A DNA stretch of 64,000 nt, taken from the NCBI GenBank assembly GCA_033558025.1, contig JAUCEF010000013.1, positions 4,953,001-5,017,000 on the forward strand. Reading direction: 5' to 3'. Shown here in pieces: positions 21,002 through 32,611 of the stretch. Source of the stretch: Phytophthora sp. 'mugwort' (Eukaryota > Oomycota > Peronosporomycetes > Peronosporales > Peronosporaceae). Made by a program: the position numbers and the translations under genes. Every line of letters begins with the position of its first letter. The first letter of the stretch is position 1. The notes beneath the pieces are model-generated. The model ran no database searches and was not told the origin of the DNA. It worked only from the letters and a program-made list of their open reading frames with translations.

Positions 21002-21937
21002 TTACACGTGGGTAGTGCCGTAGTCGATGGGTTTATCTCCATAGAGCGGGGCGCCCGACTGCAGCGGCTGAAAGTGCCTGAATATTGCCCACATCAAAAA
21101 GAAACAAGGATTAGCACCCTTCTTCACACGGTATTAACAGTACACCTCTAAAAGTTGCAATACTCACGTCTTGGGTGCCAGCAATTTGTGCGCAATGGAG
21201 ACGACGATGAAGGCGGCGACGATGGCAGCGCTCTGCGTGGCACAGGCGCGGATATTCATCGCGATGAGCTCAACATGCGCCTCCAGCGTGGTGCTCTTAG
21301 CTGAGAGCCCGACGAGCGTCCAGATGGCCACGAGACCGAAGGCGACGTCTCCCTCATAGATGACGGCGGACAACGTAGCCACCGCGAGCAACGACAGCAA
21401 CGCCACATATGACGAGAGCGACAGGAAATCGCCGGCGACGTACTGCGCCGTGACAGCGAAGCTGATAAGCGTGGCGGCGCAGGTCCAGGCGAAGTAGACG
21501 GTGAGGCCCAGCTCGCTGAGCACGTAACGCTTAAGATCAAAGCCGGCGTCGCGGCGTTCCGTGACGATGTGCGCGTACAGCGCGAAGAGCGAGAACCACA
21601 GGATGACAAGCGTGACTGTTGCCACGTTCACGTAGTCGTTCGTAAAGAAAACGATCCACGCCATGTTCATCAGGCACGAGACGGCGAAGAGCGCGCGCAG
21701 CACGTTGGCGTTGGGCGCGCTCGTGTAGAAGGACACCGATGGCCAGAAGCAGTCCACAACGACCGTCGCGGCCAGCAGCATGTAGATGAAACCCCAGATG
21801 CTAAACGCGTAGGGCGCCGGCGTAATAAGAGTCTCGTAGCGCCGCGACATGGGTCCGATACTGTGCGACGAGTGTCCGTTCACAAAGAGCTGCAGTATGT
21901 AGAGCGCCAGGTTCACCCAAGAGAGTAACGCGGCCAT
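21002..21937 (-). CDS. Multi-pass membrane protein, paralog C of the TspO/MBR-related-like family
   Basis: CDS is complement(21002..21077, 21168..21937), 281 residues. I start at ATG 21937 (MAALLSWVNLALYILQLF) because it aligns with the starts of the paralogs. An in-frame ATG at 22066 would add 43 unmatched residues. Family blocks: LITPAPYAFSIWGFIYMLLA, CLMNMAWIVFF, LFALYAHIVTERRD, SELGLTVYFAWTCAATLISF and VAIWTLVGLSAKS. The frame stops at TGA inside GTGAGT. A 90-nt phase-2 intron with CTAAT and TATTCAG adds an exon ending DKPIDYGTTHV. Of the five copies this one looks most like bacterial tryptophan-rich sensory-type proteins in the AFSIWGFIY block. Function unproven. Confidence 0.72.
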
Positions 21938-23790
21938 GATGATTCGTCCAAGAAAAAATGTATTTGCCCTCTTTGCGGAGACTCCAAGAATGACCGTCAC
22001 TAGGATGATGTGGGGCGAAGCGGGGCGATGGATAAAACGTAGCGATTTGTGGTATATCCCTTGCATATATAATACGTTTTAAGTATCCATTTCTGGAATG
22101 GAAATCATGACCGTCTACCAGTAGCGTATTCCCCCTGTTAGAAGCGTCACCAATGTACACGTCCGCGTTAGGTGCGCAGGTGGAGCGACGTCTTAGCAGA
22201 GTGTACGGTAATGCAAAGCACCCATACAGTAACAGCAAATAGCGAGAGCAAATGGTCGCGTGCCCGCGGTGTTTCTGAGAGGTGGCTGCGGCGACGGTGC
22301 TGTGCCTTGGGATTCATCTTAATGATATGATAGCTAGCGGTGTGCACAACCATTAAACTGTTGCGAGCATGTGGACTAACTTACACGGGTGGCATTTTTG
22401 TTTGTATGGAAATTATAATAGGAAGTGCAAAAATTGTCGTGTTTGCGCGGCGTTTATCGGAGACAGCTGTGATGACGGCGCTGCACTTCGGGATTCATCT
22501 ACACTAGAACGATAGCTAGCGGCGTATACAATTTGACGTCTGTAGGGTTCATGTGGAGTAACTTGCATGGGGTAGTTTAAAACAAGGGTCACCGGTGGTC
22601 TGGTCTCGCTATGGGTCTTGAACCTTATTGCACGGCACGCGAGTGAGGACGCGGATAGACTGGCGTGTCTGCATCAGAAAGCAGCAGTGGCAAGCAGGAT
22701 TGCGCGGTTTGAGGGCGCCGCTGGCTGGGTGAACGACCTCGCGCATGTGATCGATCAGGACATTGTAGACGGCGGCGACAACACCATCAAGACGAGCGAT
22801 CACTAGCTACTGTGGCGCACACAGTAGCAATAATTAGTACGAGTGACATTCTAGAAATTACAGCCACCGCTATAGCGCCGCTCAGAGCTCTTGACTTGGC
22901 GCTTCAACCGCAACTATCTTGGACACGGACCGAAAAAGTGACCAGACCCTCCGGTGACCTCTCTACGTAACCCTTCACGGATCATGATTTTCACGTGCTA
23001 TAGATATAGGATAGACATGAAATGAAGTTGGCAACCCATTGAAGTTTTACACTTCGACACCCGTCCCAGCGGAAAACGCCTTCATTATCGCTGCTACTAT
23101 AGCCTTCATCGCGGTGCACATAATCACCGTTTATTCGTGGCCTCTCGTGTCTTGCGCCTTTCGACAAGTGAGCAATGGGGTCCGGGCCACTTATTTTGCG
23201 CTCTGACGCTTGTGACAAAGCGTAAACCTAAGCTATTAATGAAGATATATGATTTGGTAAAATGAAGTGATGCTTCTAGCATAGCAACACTTGTAACAGG
23301 GGGAAAACGGTATTTACAACTGCAAATTGTCGTAGATTCTCTTGCATGTGGTAGTTGAAGCAGTTGAGGAAGAACAGATGACGGGCGGGGCCGGAACAGC
23401 TCCAGGGGACTTGGCTTGGACGAACTTGGGGGCTGGCTAAAATATTGGGTTGTGTAGTGCCATACATGGTGCCCAGACCTTCGCTTGTTCTTCCACACGC
23501 CCAGCCTTATACCATTCCGTTTATAAATGGTGGCTATAGAAATAATCCGCAATACTAAGTTCAATATTTACCATAAGTAGGTGAAAGTAGTGCAAGAAGA
23601 CATAACACAGCGCTGCTATTCAATTGGTGTGCGCAACTTGACTTACCAAGTTTTTGAGCCAAACCACCTAAACGTTGATTCCTTCGCTGCCAGAAAAGGA
23701 CGGTTCAGTTAAGATTTATCTTCTCCCTACCCACGTCGCCCAGCCAGCCATGGCCAGCCCACTACAGCGACACCTCTGCTACCCTGCCCG
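21938..23790. other. Gene-poor upstream and repeat-bearing stretch
   Basis: Contains the presumed promoter of paralog C and a diverged tandem duplication near 22.27-22.58 kb. Short frames such as 22618-22806 and 23124-23564 show no recognisable domain. No gene I can support. Confidence 0.3.
22270..22575 (+). repeat. Diverged tandem duplication of about 120-bp units
   Basis: Sequence at about 22270-22390 and at about 22450-22575 shares an ordered series of words, including GGGATTCATCT, GATAGCTAGCGG, CATGTGGA and TAACTT, with many substitutions between copies. An old local duplication with unknown role. Confidence 0.5.
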
Positions 23791-23799
23791 CACCTGACG

Positions 23800-24110
23800 T
23801 CTGTGCCGGTAAGACCATCGCCGATGCCGTCCGAGCTCCCGTTCCGTCGAAGCTGATTCCCATGTTGCCGCCCGAACTGCCCGTGCTGCCGTCCGAGCTG
23901 CCCACGCCGTCCGATATCCCCATGCCGTCCGAGCGGCCATCTCGTCCGTGATGCCCAGCAGCCCGTGCCGTCGGTGCCGCTGCCCATGCCGTCCCTGCTG
24001 GCCGTACCATCAATGCCGGCACTCATCCCGTCCGTGGTGCCCATGCTGGCAGTGGTCCCGCCGGGGACCGTCATGGACTCAATGCCGGTGGGATCCGGTG
24101 AACCGCCGCT
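23800..24110 (+). repeat. Degenerate GC-rich minisatellite
   Basis: Irregular repetition of words such as CCGTCCGAGCTGCCC and CCCATGCCGTCC. In one plus-strand frame this reads as Met/Pro/Ser/Val-rich sequence (MPSVPLPMPSLLAVPSMPA). The composition and lack of a gene context suggest simple repeat expansion rather than a real protein. Confidence 0.45.
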
Positions 24111-24239
24111 GACGATGTCTATGCGGTCGGGTAGCCGCCGTCGACGATTACCAACATCTCCAACTCGGCCACTTTGTCATTTATAATATTTTCCCGCCAG
24201 TGTCGATCGAAAAATTTATCGGCCCTTGTCCTTGACGTT

Positions 24240-25450
24240 ATGGTGCAGTGCCTCTTGGCGGGCGGCGCTCCGCGAAAGGGTTCAAAGAGGGAGGTTGCGA
24301 CTCAACGTGACCTCCACACCAACACAGTGAGTCGCGCTCGGAAGAGCGGGTTCCTCGAGTGGCAGCGGTCAGGTGTCTGCCGAGCCACGTCGCAACAGCC
24401 CAACAGCCAAAGCCGGCGGCAAGTCCGCCGTCAGTGCGCTAGAGATCCTTCGAAGAACATCTGCTTGGTGCTCAACCTTTCGCGCTGTTGTCTGTAGCCT
24501 GTCGTCGGCGACGCTCTTCCGTGAGTTGAGGAGAGGCAATCTTCGATCTCCAACAGTATCTTAAGACCGTTATTACCGATGCTATCAAAAGTGCAAGATT
24601 GCCCTACTGCATCGATCACGTTGACCGAACATCGATGGAGTTGTCAGACATCTACAACACCGTCCATTTAAACGAAATTGTTTTGCTACATTACGCAACG
24701 TAGACGTCGTTTCCTGTCGCTGCCGAACGAACCGTCACCAACGCGTCGCGCGAAGAGTCGGCGCTTTGTTGCGCGAGTCATGATGCTGGTCGCTGTGAGC
24801 GGGCCGAAGACCCCGCCCAACGGAACTTTATTTGATGGAAAGCTTGGAATATGTGCTTTCACGAAGAAAGTTGTTGTTGTACGATCTAGTGCACTCAGGT
24901 CGGCAGGTACTCTCGAGACAAAAGAAGTGTCAGTGACCAAGGTAACCTAAAGGAAGAAACAACTGGCAGAGGTGTTACCGTCAATTTAAGCTAGGTGGCC
25001 AAGCCGCGGCCGCGTGATCCTTCAGCAAGACAATGCGCCAGTACACATCTACCACGCGGACGCCGAATTTGATGTTGGTGTAGCGCGCTGTGGTTTGGAC
25101 GTCGTACTGCGATGCCAACCGACAAACAGCCCATATTTAACTGCTGTTACTTGGGCCTTTTACGTCTTTTCAAGCGAGACAGAAAGAGAAGACAGCACGA
25201 AACATTGACGAGCTCATCGCAACAACGGCAGAAGCATACTGGGAGCTCCCTCGTCGGGTTCTGATTCTTCTTGAGCCTACAGAGCTGCATAGACTTGTGC
25301 ATCCAATCCAGCGGGGACAACAACTTCAAGATCCCGTGTATGGTAAGCAGCAGCTAGAACGGGAGGGAAGCCTTTCCATAAGATATCGTGCTCACCAGCA
25401 ACTGCTGCAATCGTAGCTGCTTCGCTCCCGTCTAGCACTCCACATTATAG
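24240..25450 (+). pseudogene. Tc1/mariner-type transposase relic
   Basis: Plus-strand pieces in order: HTH region (GSKREVATQRDLHTNTVSR about 24270), SAVSALEI and LSSATLFRELRRGNLRSPTV (24430-24564), YCIDHVDRTSMELSDIYNTV with VHLNE (about 24600-24680, first catalytic D region altered), RAKSRRFVARVMMLVAVSGP, LFDGKLGICAFTKK, then VILQQDNAPVHI (about 25010, second D). Next come QPTNSPYLTAV and a C-terminal piece with LQSCIDLCIQSSGDN. The VxLQQDNAPxH motif is diagnostic of mariner-like DDE transposases. Stops and frameshifts throughout. Inactive. Confidence 0.75.
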
Positions 25451-25768
25451 TTAGAATAGGTGTTAATGTAGACCTCAAACCAGGACAGAAAAGCTGAGCC
25501 ATCTCTCATTCAGAAACGGAGTGGTATTATCTCTCAAACAGACTTCAATGCCGCCTGTCCATCAGTCAGTCACACTTGCGTCCGGTTTAATCGTCCTGCC
25601 ATTGGTCGAAATACTGCTGCCGAGCGAAGGCGGCCTAAAAGTAGTTGTGTGATTTACATGAATACGTACTTAGCGCGAAGATTTTTTGCTGCCGAGCTTA
25701 GCGGGGCGACCTCCCATTGGCAAAACCCGCATGTTTCTGCCGAGCGACGCAAAGGCGGCCTACCTATT

Positions 25769-26240
25769 CGATAGGAGTAGTGAAGCGAGCTGGAACATCG
25801 AGCGGAACGGGTTACCACCAAGGTAAGAGTAGTGCAGCGAGCCGGAACTGCTAGCGGAACCGGTTGCGACCGGAGTAGGCATAGTGCAGCGAGCTGGAAT
25901 AGTGAGCGAAACGGGTTGCGACCGGATTAAAACTAGTAAAGGGAACTCGGCCTTCAGGAGTAGTGTGGCGAGCTGGAACAGCGAGCGGAACGCGATAGGA
26001 GTAGTGTATAGCGTTGGAGTACCGAGTGGAAAGGGTTGGGACGTGTTAGGAGTAGTGAAGCGAGCTGAACAGCAAGCGGAACGGAGGGGGACGCGATAGT
26101 AATAGAGTAACGAGCTGGGACAGCGAGCGGAATCGGTTACGATGCGATAGGAGTATTAAAGCGAGCTGGAACAGTTTAGTAACGGGTTGCGATCGAGGTA
26201 GGAGTAGTGAAGCGAGCTGGAACAGCGAGCAGAACGGATT
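25769..26240 (+). repeat. Minisatellite array with units of about 60-70 bp
   Basis: Repeated words GGAGTAGTGAAGCGAGCTGG, AACAGCGAGCGGAAC and GGGTTGCGACC recur seven or so times with gaps and substitutions. The array is flanked on both sides by related sequence containing CAGTCAGTCA, a CCAGTTTATTCGT-like word and GCGAAGGCGG (about 25560-25650 and 26315-26460), so the whole block may be one repeat element with direct-repeat edges. Confidence 0.65.
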
Positions 26241-27150
26241 GGGGTCAACAAACACACATCGCCCGCAATTCGGGCGGTGCTAGGCTAGTCTACCCCCCCC
26301 TATCAAACAGACTTCTAAGTCGGTTCGTCAGTCAGTCAGTCATACTTCGTTCCAGTTTATTCGTGGTGTGATTGTCTAACCATTGCTGTCTAGCCCGGCG
26401 AAGGCGGTCTCTCTCTCGCTAAAACTCTGTTTTTGCTGGGCTGGGCTAAAAGGCGGCCTCTTATTTGCTGTAACGAATATTGTGGCAAACATTATATCGC
26501 ACTTAGAGAAACGTTATCGTATCTAACAGGATGTACAAGGTATGAATGTAACCCACGCCGGGACCGGTACGCTGCGTGTATGCCTGTTTGCTTCAAGTAT
26601 CGACATCATTACCATTGTGGTCTGAGGCTCCTGTAGGGAGAATAGGGCACGTATGATAGCCTGGACGGGGAAGGGGGAATCCTGTCCATGGGAAATCTAA
26701 TTAGGGGTTTAGAAATAGCGGGCTGAACAGTTTGGACTCCTTTTAGTCTAATTAGTTTTGCCTATTAAAGAGTATTCAACCCACCGCCCACTCTGAGCGA
26801 GAGCACATCCTCGTCTGCCTTTTGTCCATACTTACCCGACGCTATTATCACACAATAAAGTCGAGTACAAACAATTCTTAAGCATACGATCATTCCTGGA
26901 GGATTAGCCCCAGAGATCTAGATGGACTTCATGGGTGGGCTAAGCAAAGGGCCACCCCCACCGCACGCACGCCCAACCTGGCAATGCGGACCGCATCTTT
27001 TGAAGTCTGTCGAGGCAGTAAAGGGATTGGTTTATAAATGTACAGGACTTGGTGTCATGCGGCAATAAAACTTCCTACACCGACTCCGGCTACCACTACA
27101 TGTAATGTACTTAGACTTTATATCTAACGCGTCGCATACTCTGTTTTGTG
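26241..27150. other. Gene-poor spacer
   Basis: Includes a poly-C run near 26295 and the right flank of the minisatellite. No coding sequence, RNA gene or clear element boundary recognised. Confidence 0.3.
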
Positions 27151-29250
27151 TTCGCAGTGTAATCATAGGCCGAAAGAAAGGACGCTTGGGAGGAACTTGA
27201 AGAGGTTCTAGCTGAGAACGAGCGTGCAAACTCGACACTAACCGCACCAGAAGAGTCCAGCGGCAAGGAACGGTACCGAGATAAGCGACGACGAAAGCGG
27301 AACGACTTGAACAAGCAATTGTGAGCCCTTACCGTCGCAGGTTCCCCGAGCATCTACTGCAAGGAATTCGTATGCGACTATAGCGGATGATAGTGGTGAA
27401 GTCAATGTGGTTCCTAATTCTGGGCACGTGATCGCACAGCACGTTGTGGAACAGCAGGTAGCTGGTGCTGCGCCCCAAACCGAGGAAGCTAGTGGGGCTG
27501 CAAGGCGAGCATGGGATGCACAACGGCAACGATTGCGACGGGTAATTATGACCCCGTATTAGCAACAACCAAGTAAGTGGAGAAACGCTGAGTAAAGCCG
27601 CCGATGCAGGGCTCAGCAACGTGAGGATCAGCGGAAAGATGAACGGCAACGGAACCGACTGAGAAAGGAGAGCGGCGTGCACAGCGGAGTCGAGGGGGAT
27701 AGATTTAGAGCAACAGCTCAATTCAGCAGCTCGGAAGGGGAGGGGGGGGGGGCGACACGCTCAGCAGACCGAAGCTGAACGAGAACGACTGCTCAATTCA
27801 ACAGCCCAGGTTGTACAACGCTCTCAGCTGACACATGAAGAGCGCCATCGAGAGCGTGAATCACATAGCGAACAGCGCGTTGCACGGTGCCAGCCGTTGC
27901 CAGAAGAAGATCGTGGATCCGGACGAGTGCGAGATAAGATCAGGCTGAACAGCCCGTCGCGGGGAGGTCCTAGCTAACCACGAAGATTTTAGTGTCGCTA
28001 TGGTTTATGGGCCTCAGGTGGTTCACGGAAGGGCACAGACTACCTTCTATCACGGTTTGCGATCATTGTAACGCGTGGAAATGTCCGGCGAGAGTAAACT
28101 AGGGTGCTGTCTTGAAGGCAAGGTGGAGCTGCCACCTTTACCACCCGCACCCTGCATCTTCTGCAGCTTTACAGTGACACTGCGATTCGCTTAAACATTA
28201 GGGCGTACAACCAGGTGTTTACATTTACGTATATTGGAGCCTCCTGCTCCAACCAATAATTTGAAGAAGCGCGCCAAGACGATCGCATTGCAGGCAAGCG
28301 TGGAGTATATGCTCGCCGCATCAAAGTGTCATGGATCACTATCTGGGGAATCTGTTACCTCCTATTCACCGTTTCATTGGCGAAAGGATTGCTCTCAAGT
28401 TTGCGCAAATCTATCAGTTGGCACATATATGCAATTCAGTGCCGAGCGGCGGAATGGTATTTTCGACGATTCAAATCAAATTGCGCTGTTGAACATCGAG
28501 GAAATGATGCAAACATACAACAGAATTGCCCAACAGTTCTTAACGTTCTGGAAGACCGTGCGGGAACGCAGTGCAGCCGAGGTCGTCGACGTCGTGTTCC
28601 GACTACATGAAAAACCTCCACGATCGGGGCCCTACGATTTGTTTTCGGTGTCCGAAGTGGGTGCGACTCTTATTGAAGACGGAAACCTTGAACAGCCTGG
28701 GGACCTTCTACTTTATACAGCTCCTGCATCTGTGCGAACGAACGCTATGTATGGCCCTCTTCAGTACCCCTTGATACTACTGCATAAGGAACTTGGGTGG
28801 ACTTGCACGGACACATATGAAGGCGATGCCGCGGGCATAGGCAAACACGAGATGTCAGTACGGGAACATGTTGCGCATCAACTATATCAGAAGGTGGACG
28901 ATGAGTCCACTTTTCAGCAAGGTGGACAGCTATTTCCAGCAGTACTGTGTGATCTTTTGGGCCAAGTGTGAGCAAGACCAACTACGCTGGGTAGCCACAC
29001 AAGACCGAAATATGCGCTGACCAACATTCACGGGCTCCAGGCCGCACTTCTTGATGGAGCTACTGTCTCAGTGGACGAAGGGGAGGAGTTACTCTAGCAC
29101 GAGACCGAACGATTACTTGAGCTCCACGGCGATGGTGGCATCGACTTTGAAGGCCATGTGCTGCATGTACTTTTTCAGCGTTCTGGTCGTTGTTAGCTCG
29201 ATGGAGACCATCGAGCGCATCGTCGCATTCTAAACCTGACAGAGTGGGAG
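27150..29250 (+). pseudogene. Helitron-like element relic (N-terminal half of the Rep/helicase protein)
   Basis: Plus-strand frames show a charged coiled-coil start (KERYRDKRRRKRNDLNK near 27265-27315), then GCCLEGKVELPPLPPAP (about 28105), LYSDTAIRLNIRAYNQVFTF (about 28165), a GVYARRIK-like block (about 28305), and an open frame 28234-28971 ending with EQPGDLLLY and MYGPLQYPLILLHKELGW (about 28748). These blocks, in this order, resemble the Helitron_like_N region of oomycete Helitrons. No Pif1-like helicase motifs follow, so only the 5' half remains or the rest lies in unreadable decay between 29.0 and 29.3 kb. The open frame at 28234 begins with TTG, not ATG. Confidence 0.55.
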
Positions 29251-30246
29251 GCTGCGGTTGTCGATCCAGTTTATCCATTTGAAGAGGTGCACATGCGCTC
29301 ATCGACGAATCCGAAGCCGTCCATCGTGTTGGTGTGGCGGCGCTGGAACTCTTCGAACTCGGCTGCGTAGGCTGGGTGCTTGGTGGTGAGATGGTTGACA
29401 AGGTTGCTGTACTCCGATCCTTTGTTTGGTGGCGGGTCGTCATGGCTGTTGTTGGTCCAAAACGATGGTTAAAATACTTTAAGGACGGACCAGAGGAACT
29501 TATTCGAGGCAGAGCTTTTTTGAAACCACCAGACATTGGTGGCTGGTCAGACGGGTATAATGTCTCTAAAATTGGTGGATCGAAAAATACACTAGTAAAT
29601 AATTCCGTAAAGTCATACTCCGTATATTTTCACCAAGTTCTGATTGTACTGTTTATATTTTTTTTCGAGCTCAGAAGCCGATTCGATTGTTGCGAAGGAA
29701 GCTAACATCGTCAAAATTGTCCATAGCATCCTGTTGATCAGCCCCCGACCCCAGTAGTTTGCGGTAGTTGTGGGCTCGAACGTCCTTCTTTACCGCTCGA
29801 TCAAGATAGATTGGGAGAATCGCATACTTTGCTCACTCATCAAGCAGCGAGATATTTGGTTTGACTGGCCCCCAAAGGTTGACTGGGCTCAGCAGAGCAG
29901 AATCAAGTCGCCGAATCTGAGTACAGCCAGAAGACTGGGTTATGATCGACGTCTGACGGGACTTTCAGTGTGCGGGCTGACGGTTTGCTGGTTTCAAGTA
30001 AATGGCAAATATGTACATGCACCATTCAAGCCGAGGCCATAAGGCAACGTTGTGTCAAGCTGATAGCGTGCGACTTGATGGCTCGTTGGTGCTGAGACAG
30101 TCTCCAGCATTCTAAAAAAACGCAAATAAGTCTTCTTTAAGCCACAAATTGCAATCCATCACTTAACAGTCGAAGCTTCCATTGTAATATTACTATCAAT
30201 TTTCCAAATACTTGTAACACGCCCTAGTTGTTGTCGAGTTCCATTG
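29251..30246. other. Spacer between Helitron relic and membrane-protein paralog D
   Basis: Contains AT-rich sequence with poly-T runs. A frame at 29770-30042 has no recognisable domain. The right part should be the promoter of the paralog D pseudogene. Confidence 0.3.
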
Positions 30247-31223
30247 ATGCCAAGCTTGTCGTCACCAACGACGTGGCTCGAGGCCATGACGCTTGTGGTG
30301 CAAATCATAACGAACGCCGCCTGCCTACGAACTTTTATCGTCGTCGCGACAAATGCAGTGTCCATTGACTGCGATGCAGTTAACTCCAGCAATCCTCAAG
30401 AATTCTTCAATCTGCTGGCACCTCTGAGCTACGTACTACGTGTCTGGGTGCAACTCTACATGAGCTTCACTTTCGGTGTCGGATTCGGGCCCAAATCGAC
30501 AGTTGGCGACTTTATCGCGCGATACTCCACTCGATCGTCCCGTGAGCCGCTGGACTTGGCAAGAATGGTCGTCTCATTATCTACCATAGTGTGGGCAGCT
30601 CTAACGATATACAAAAAGAGGTTGTTGGCCCCCATCGCGCTCTCCTTCGTCTGGGGCGGGACGCTGCCGTTCTACCTGGTCGGTAAACGATAAAATTGAG
30701 CGCCAAATACTCTCCTGGACGTGATTATCTGCATCCTCGAGCTGTCCGTGCGTCTCTGCTTTACGTGGCTCAATGGTGTAGTTCTCTTCGAGGTTCTTGA
30801 TGCAGCTCAGTATCTCCACGGAGAGTTCTTCAGCTACACGTTCTACGCTCATGTGATCGGGGCGATGGTGGCGCTAGCAATTGGGGCTTATATCCACAAT
30901 CGTGATCCAGTAGTGACACTGATGGCCACGTGGTTCCTCTCGGCCTTGCATCCAGGAAATGCCCCTTTGAAGGAGACAAGAAGGAGACTTTCGAGAAGCT
31001 GCAGACGACCGCCACAGTGCTCAAGCCCGTGTTTCTACGGGTATTGACCATTGATGCCATCCAGAGCCTTCGTCATTTTCTTGAACATATAAGCACACAC
31101 GTTGCCCCACGTTGAAGTTGACATTGGTACTCTAACCTTCGTGTTCATAGGTTGTGCATAAGCGAGAGTTCGTCCAGAACCGAAGAGCAGCAGATAGTCA
31201 GAACGGTGTATGGGACGGTGTAA
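30247..31223 (+). pseudogene. Multi-pass membrane protein, paralog D, pseudogene
   Basis: ATG 30247 begins an exon-1 copy that aligns with paralogs A-C (LLAPLSYVLRVWVQLYMSF, TLPFYLVG, LELSVRLCFTWLNGV, YLHGEFFSY, RDPVVTLMATWFL). Two in-frame stops (TAA 30691-30693 and TGA 30697-30699) and a frameshift near 30950 disable it. A last exon at 31151-31223, behind a CTAAC branch site and TTCATAG acceptor, still encodes a tail ending VRTVYGTV, nearly the same as paralog A. The donor has decayed. Plus strand, head-to-head with copies A-C across 8 kb of repeats. Confidence 0.7.
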
Positions 31224-31408
31224 AGCAGTCCTTGGAATCGCCCTGACTTCGTTTATCCGGCTCTTGTCTCTGCTTGCAGTCATCGAGATCCTAACTGTGG
31301 GGAATGAAGACATCAAACCGTTAGACTTGGAAGTTTTAAGCTTAACTTTTCCTCCCACCACCACTTTTGCTTTCGCCCCGTTGCTGCTAAACTGCCGTAA
31401 AACTCACC

Positions 31409-32370
31409 ATGGAAGGCACTTGGTTTGCCATCATTAATGCCGCATTGTTTGTGATGCAAGCTGTCGTGAACATCGTATATGCCAAGCGTTTCGCGACAGT
31501 GGCGCGTGACTACGAAACACTCATCACTCCTGCAAGCTACGCGTTGGTATTGTGGATTCTCGTCTACGCGCTGGAGGCTGTGCTCGTCATCGTCGATGTT
31601 TTCGCGCCGAGATACTCGATGTTTGCCGACGCCAACCAGCCAGCACAACTTCGTCTGTGCTTTGGTGTGACTTGTATCCTCAACACCATTTGGGTCTTCT
31701 TGTACGTCTCGGGTCATGTCTACGCGTCCACTGTGATCATCTACGCGTTGTGGCTGGCGATACTTGTGCTCTACGTCTACGCCGTCAATGACCGGAATGC
31801 ACGCGAGACGGGGCCGTTCGATTGGGTCTTGTATCTGTGTAACGAAGTCCCCATTTCCATGTACTTTGCGTGGGTCACCACTGTGGCTTTCACGGAGCTG
31901 GCGATGTCGATGCAGCACTCGAACCACAGTTTCTTAGGACTCACGAGCTACGTTGCGTATCTCTGCGTTGTCATTGTGCTGGGACTGCTTACGTCACGCT
32001 ACGCTCAAGATTTGATCGCCGGTCTTGTCATTATCTGGTATCTCATCGCGGTTTCGATCAAACACATTCAATTCCCACAATCAGTGCAGTGTATGGATAC
32101 TGCCGTCCGTGCGTGTGCTGGAGAGGGTGCGGCGGTTATCGCTGCTGTGCTGGCGATTAACCTTTGTCAGTCTTTTATGGAGGAGAGGTAAGCTCCCGAT
32201 TGAATGATTGAAATTGAGACTCTTGGTCGTCTAACGAGCTGTGTGCGTGCTTGTACTTATATGTCATGGTGTCGTTCGCGCGCGTGGAGTGAAGCCGTCC
32301 TCCAGCCTCAGGCATGGGCTCGGGAATGGCTGTCGTCGCGGGTGCCTCCTACGGCACCTCCGGTGCATAA
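31409..32370 (+). CDS. Multi-pass membrane protein, paralog E of the TspO/MBR-related-like family
   Basis: CDS is join(31409..32187, 32295..32370), 284 residues. Exon 1 has about seven hydrophobic spans and family blocks LITPASYALVLWILVYALE, CILNTIWVFLY, LVLYVYAVNDRN, NEVPISMYFAWVTTVAF and LVIIWYLIAVSIKH. The frame stops at TAA inside GTAAGC. A 107-nt phase-2 intron with a CTAAC branch and a GTGAAG acceptor adds an exon ending VVAGASYGTSGA, matching its relatives. The acceptor choice is less certain than in A and C. The minimum product is the 260-residue unspliced frame. Confidence 0.72.
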
Positions 32371-32611
32371 TAGCTCAGTGCCTGTTGTTCCTCGCGCTAC
32401 TGCTCGTGTTTCTATTGCCGTGCGCTCCGCTACTGGGGTTCCAGTCCCGTAGAATGCGCCGGTGACTCCACAGTGTTAACAGTAGTTTTCAGCTTGACTC
32501 CGGCGTTAAGAACAGACGTCTTCTCTTCCAATATGACTCTTGCGACTGCTAAATATCGGCTTGATCTTGTTTAATTGGAGTTGCTCTTGACTGCCAGTAT
32601 TTAATACACAA

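Noticed and set aside
23960..24186. Met/Pro-rich protein
   Set aside because: Explained by simple repeat expansion. No start context, domain or neighbour supports it.
25769..26240. CRISPR-like array
   Set aside because: Units are irregular, with no constant repeat and unique spacer pattern, in a eukaryotic setting. It is a minisatellite.
31313..31927. 204-residue minus-strand frame opposite paralog E
   Set aside because: Shadow of the conserved membrane-protein exon.
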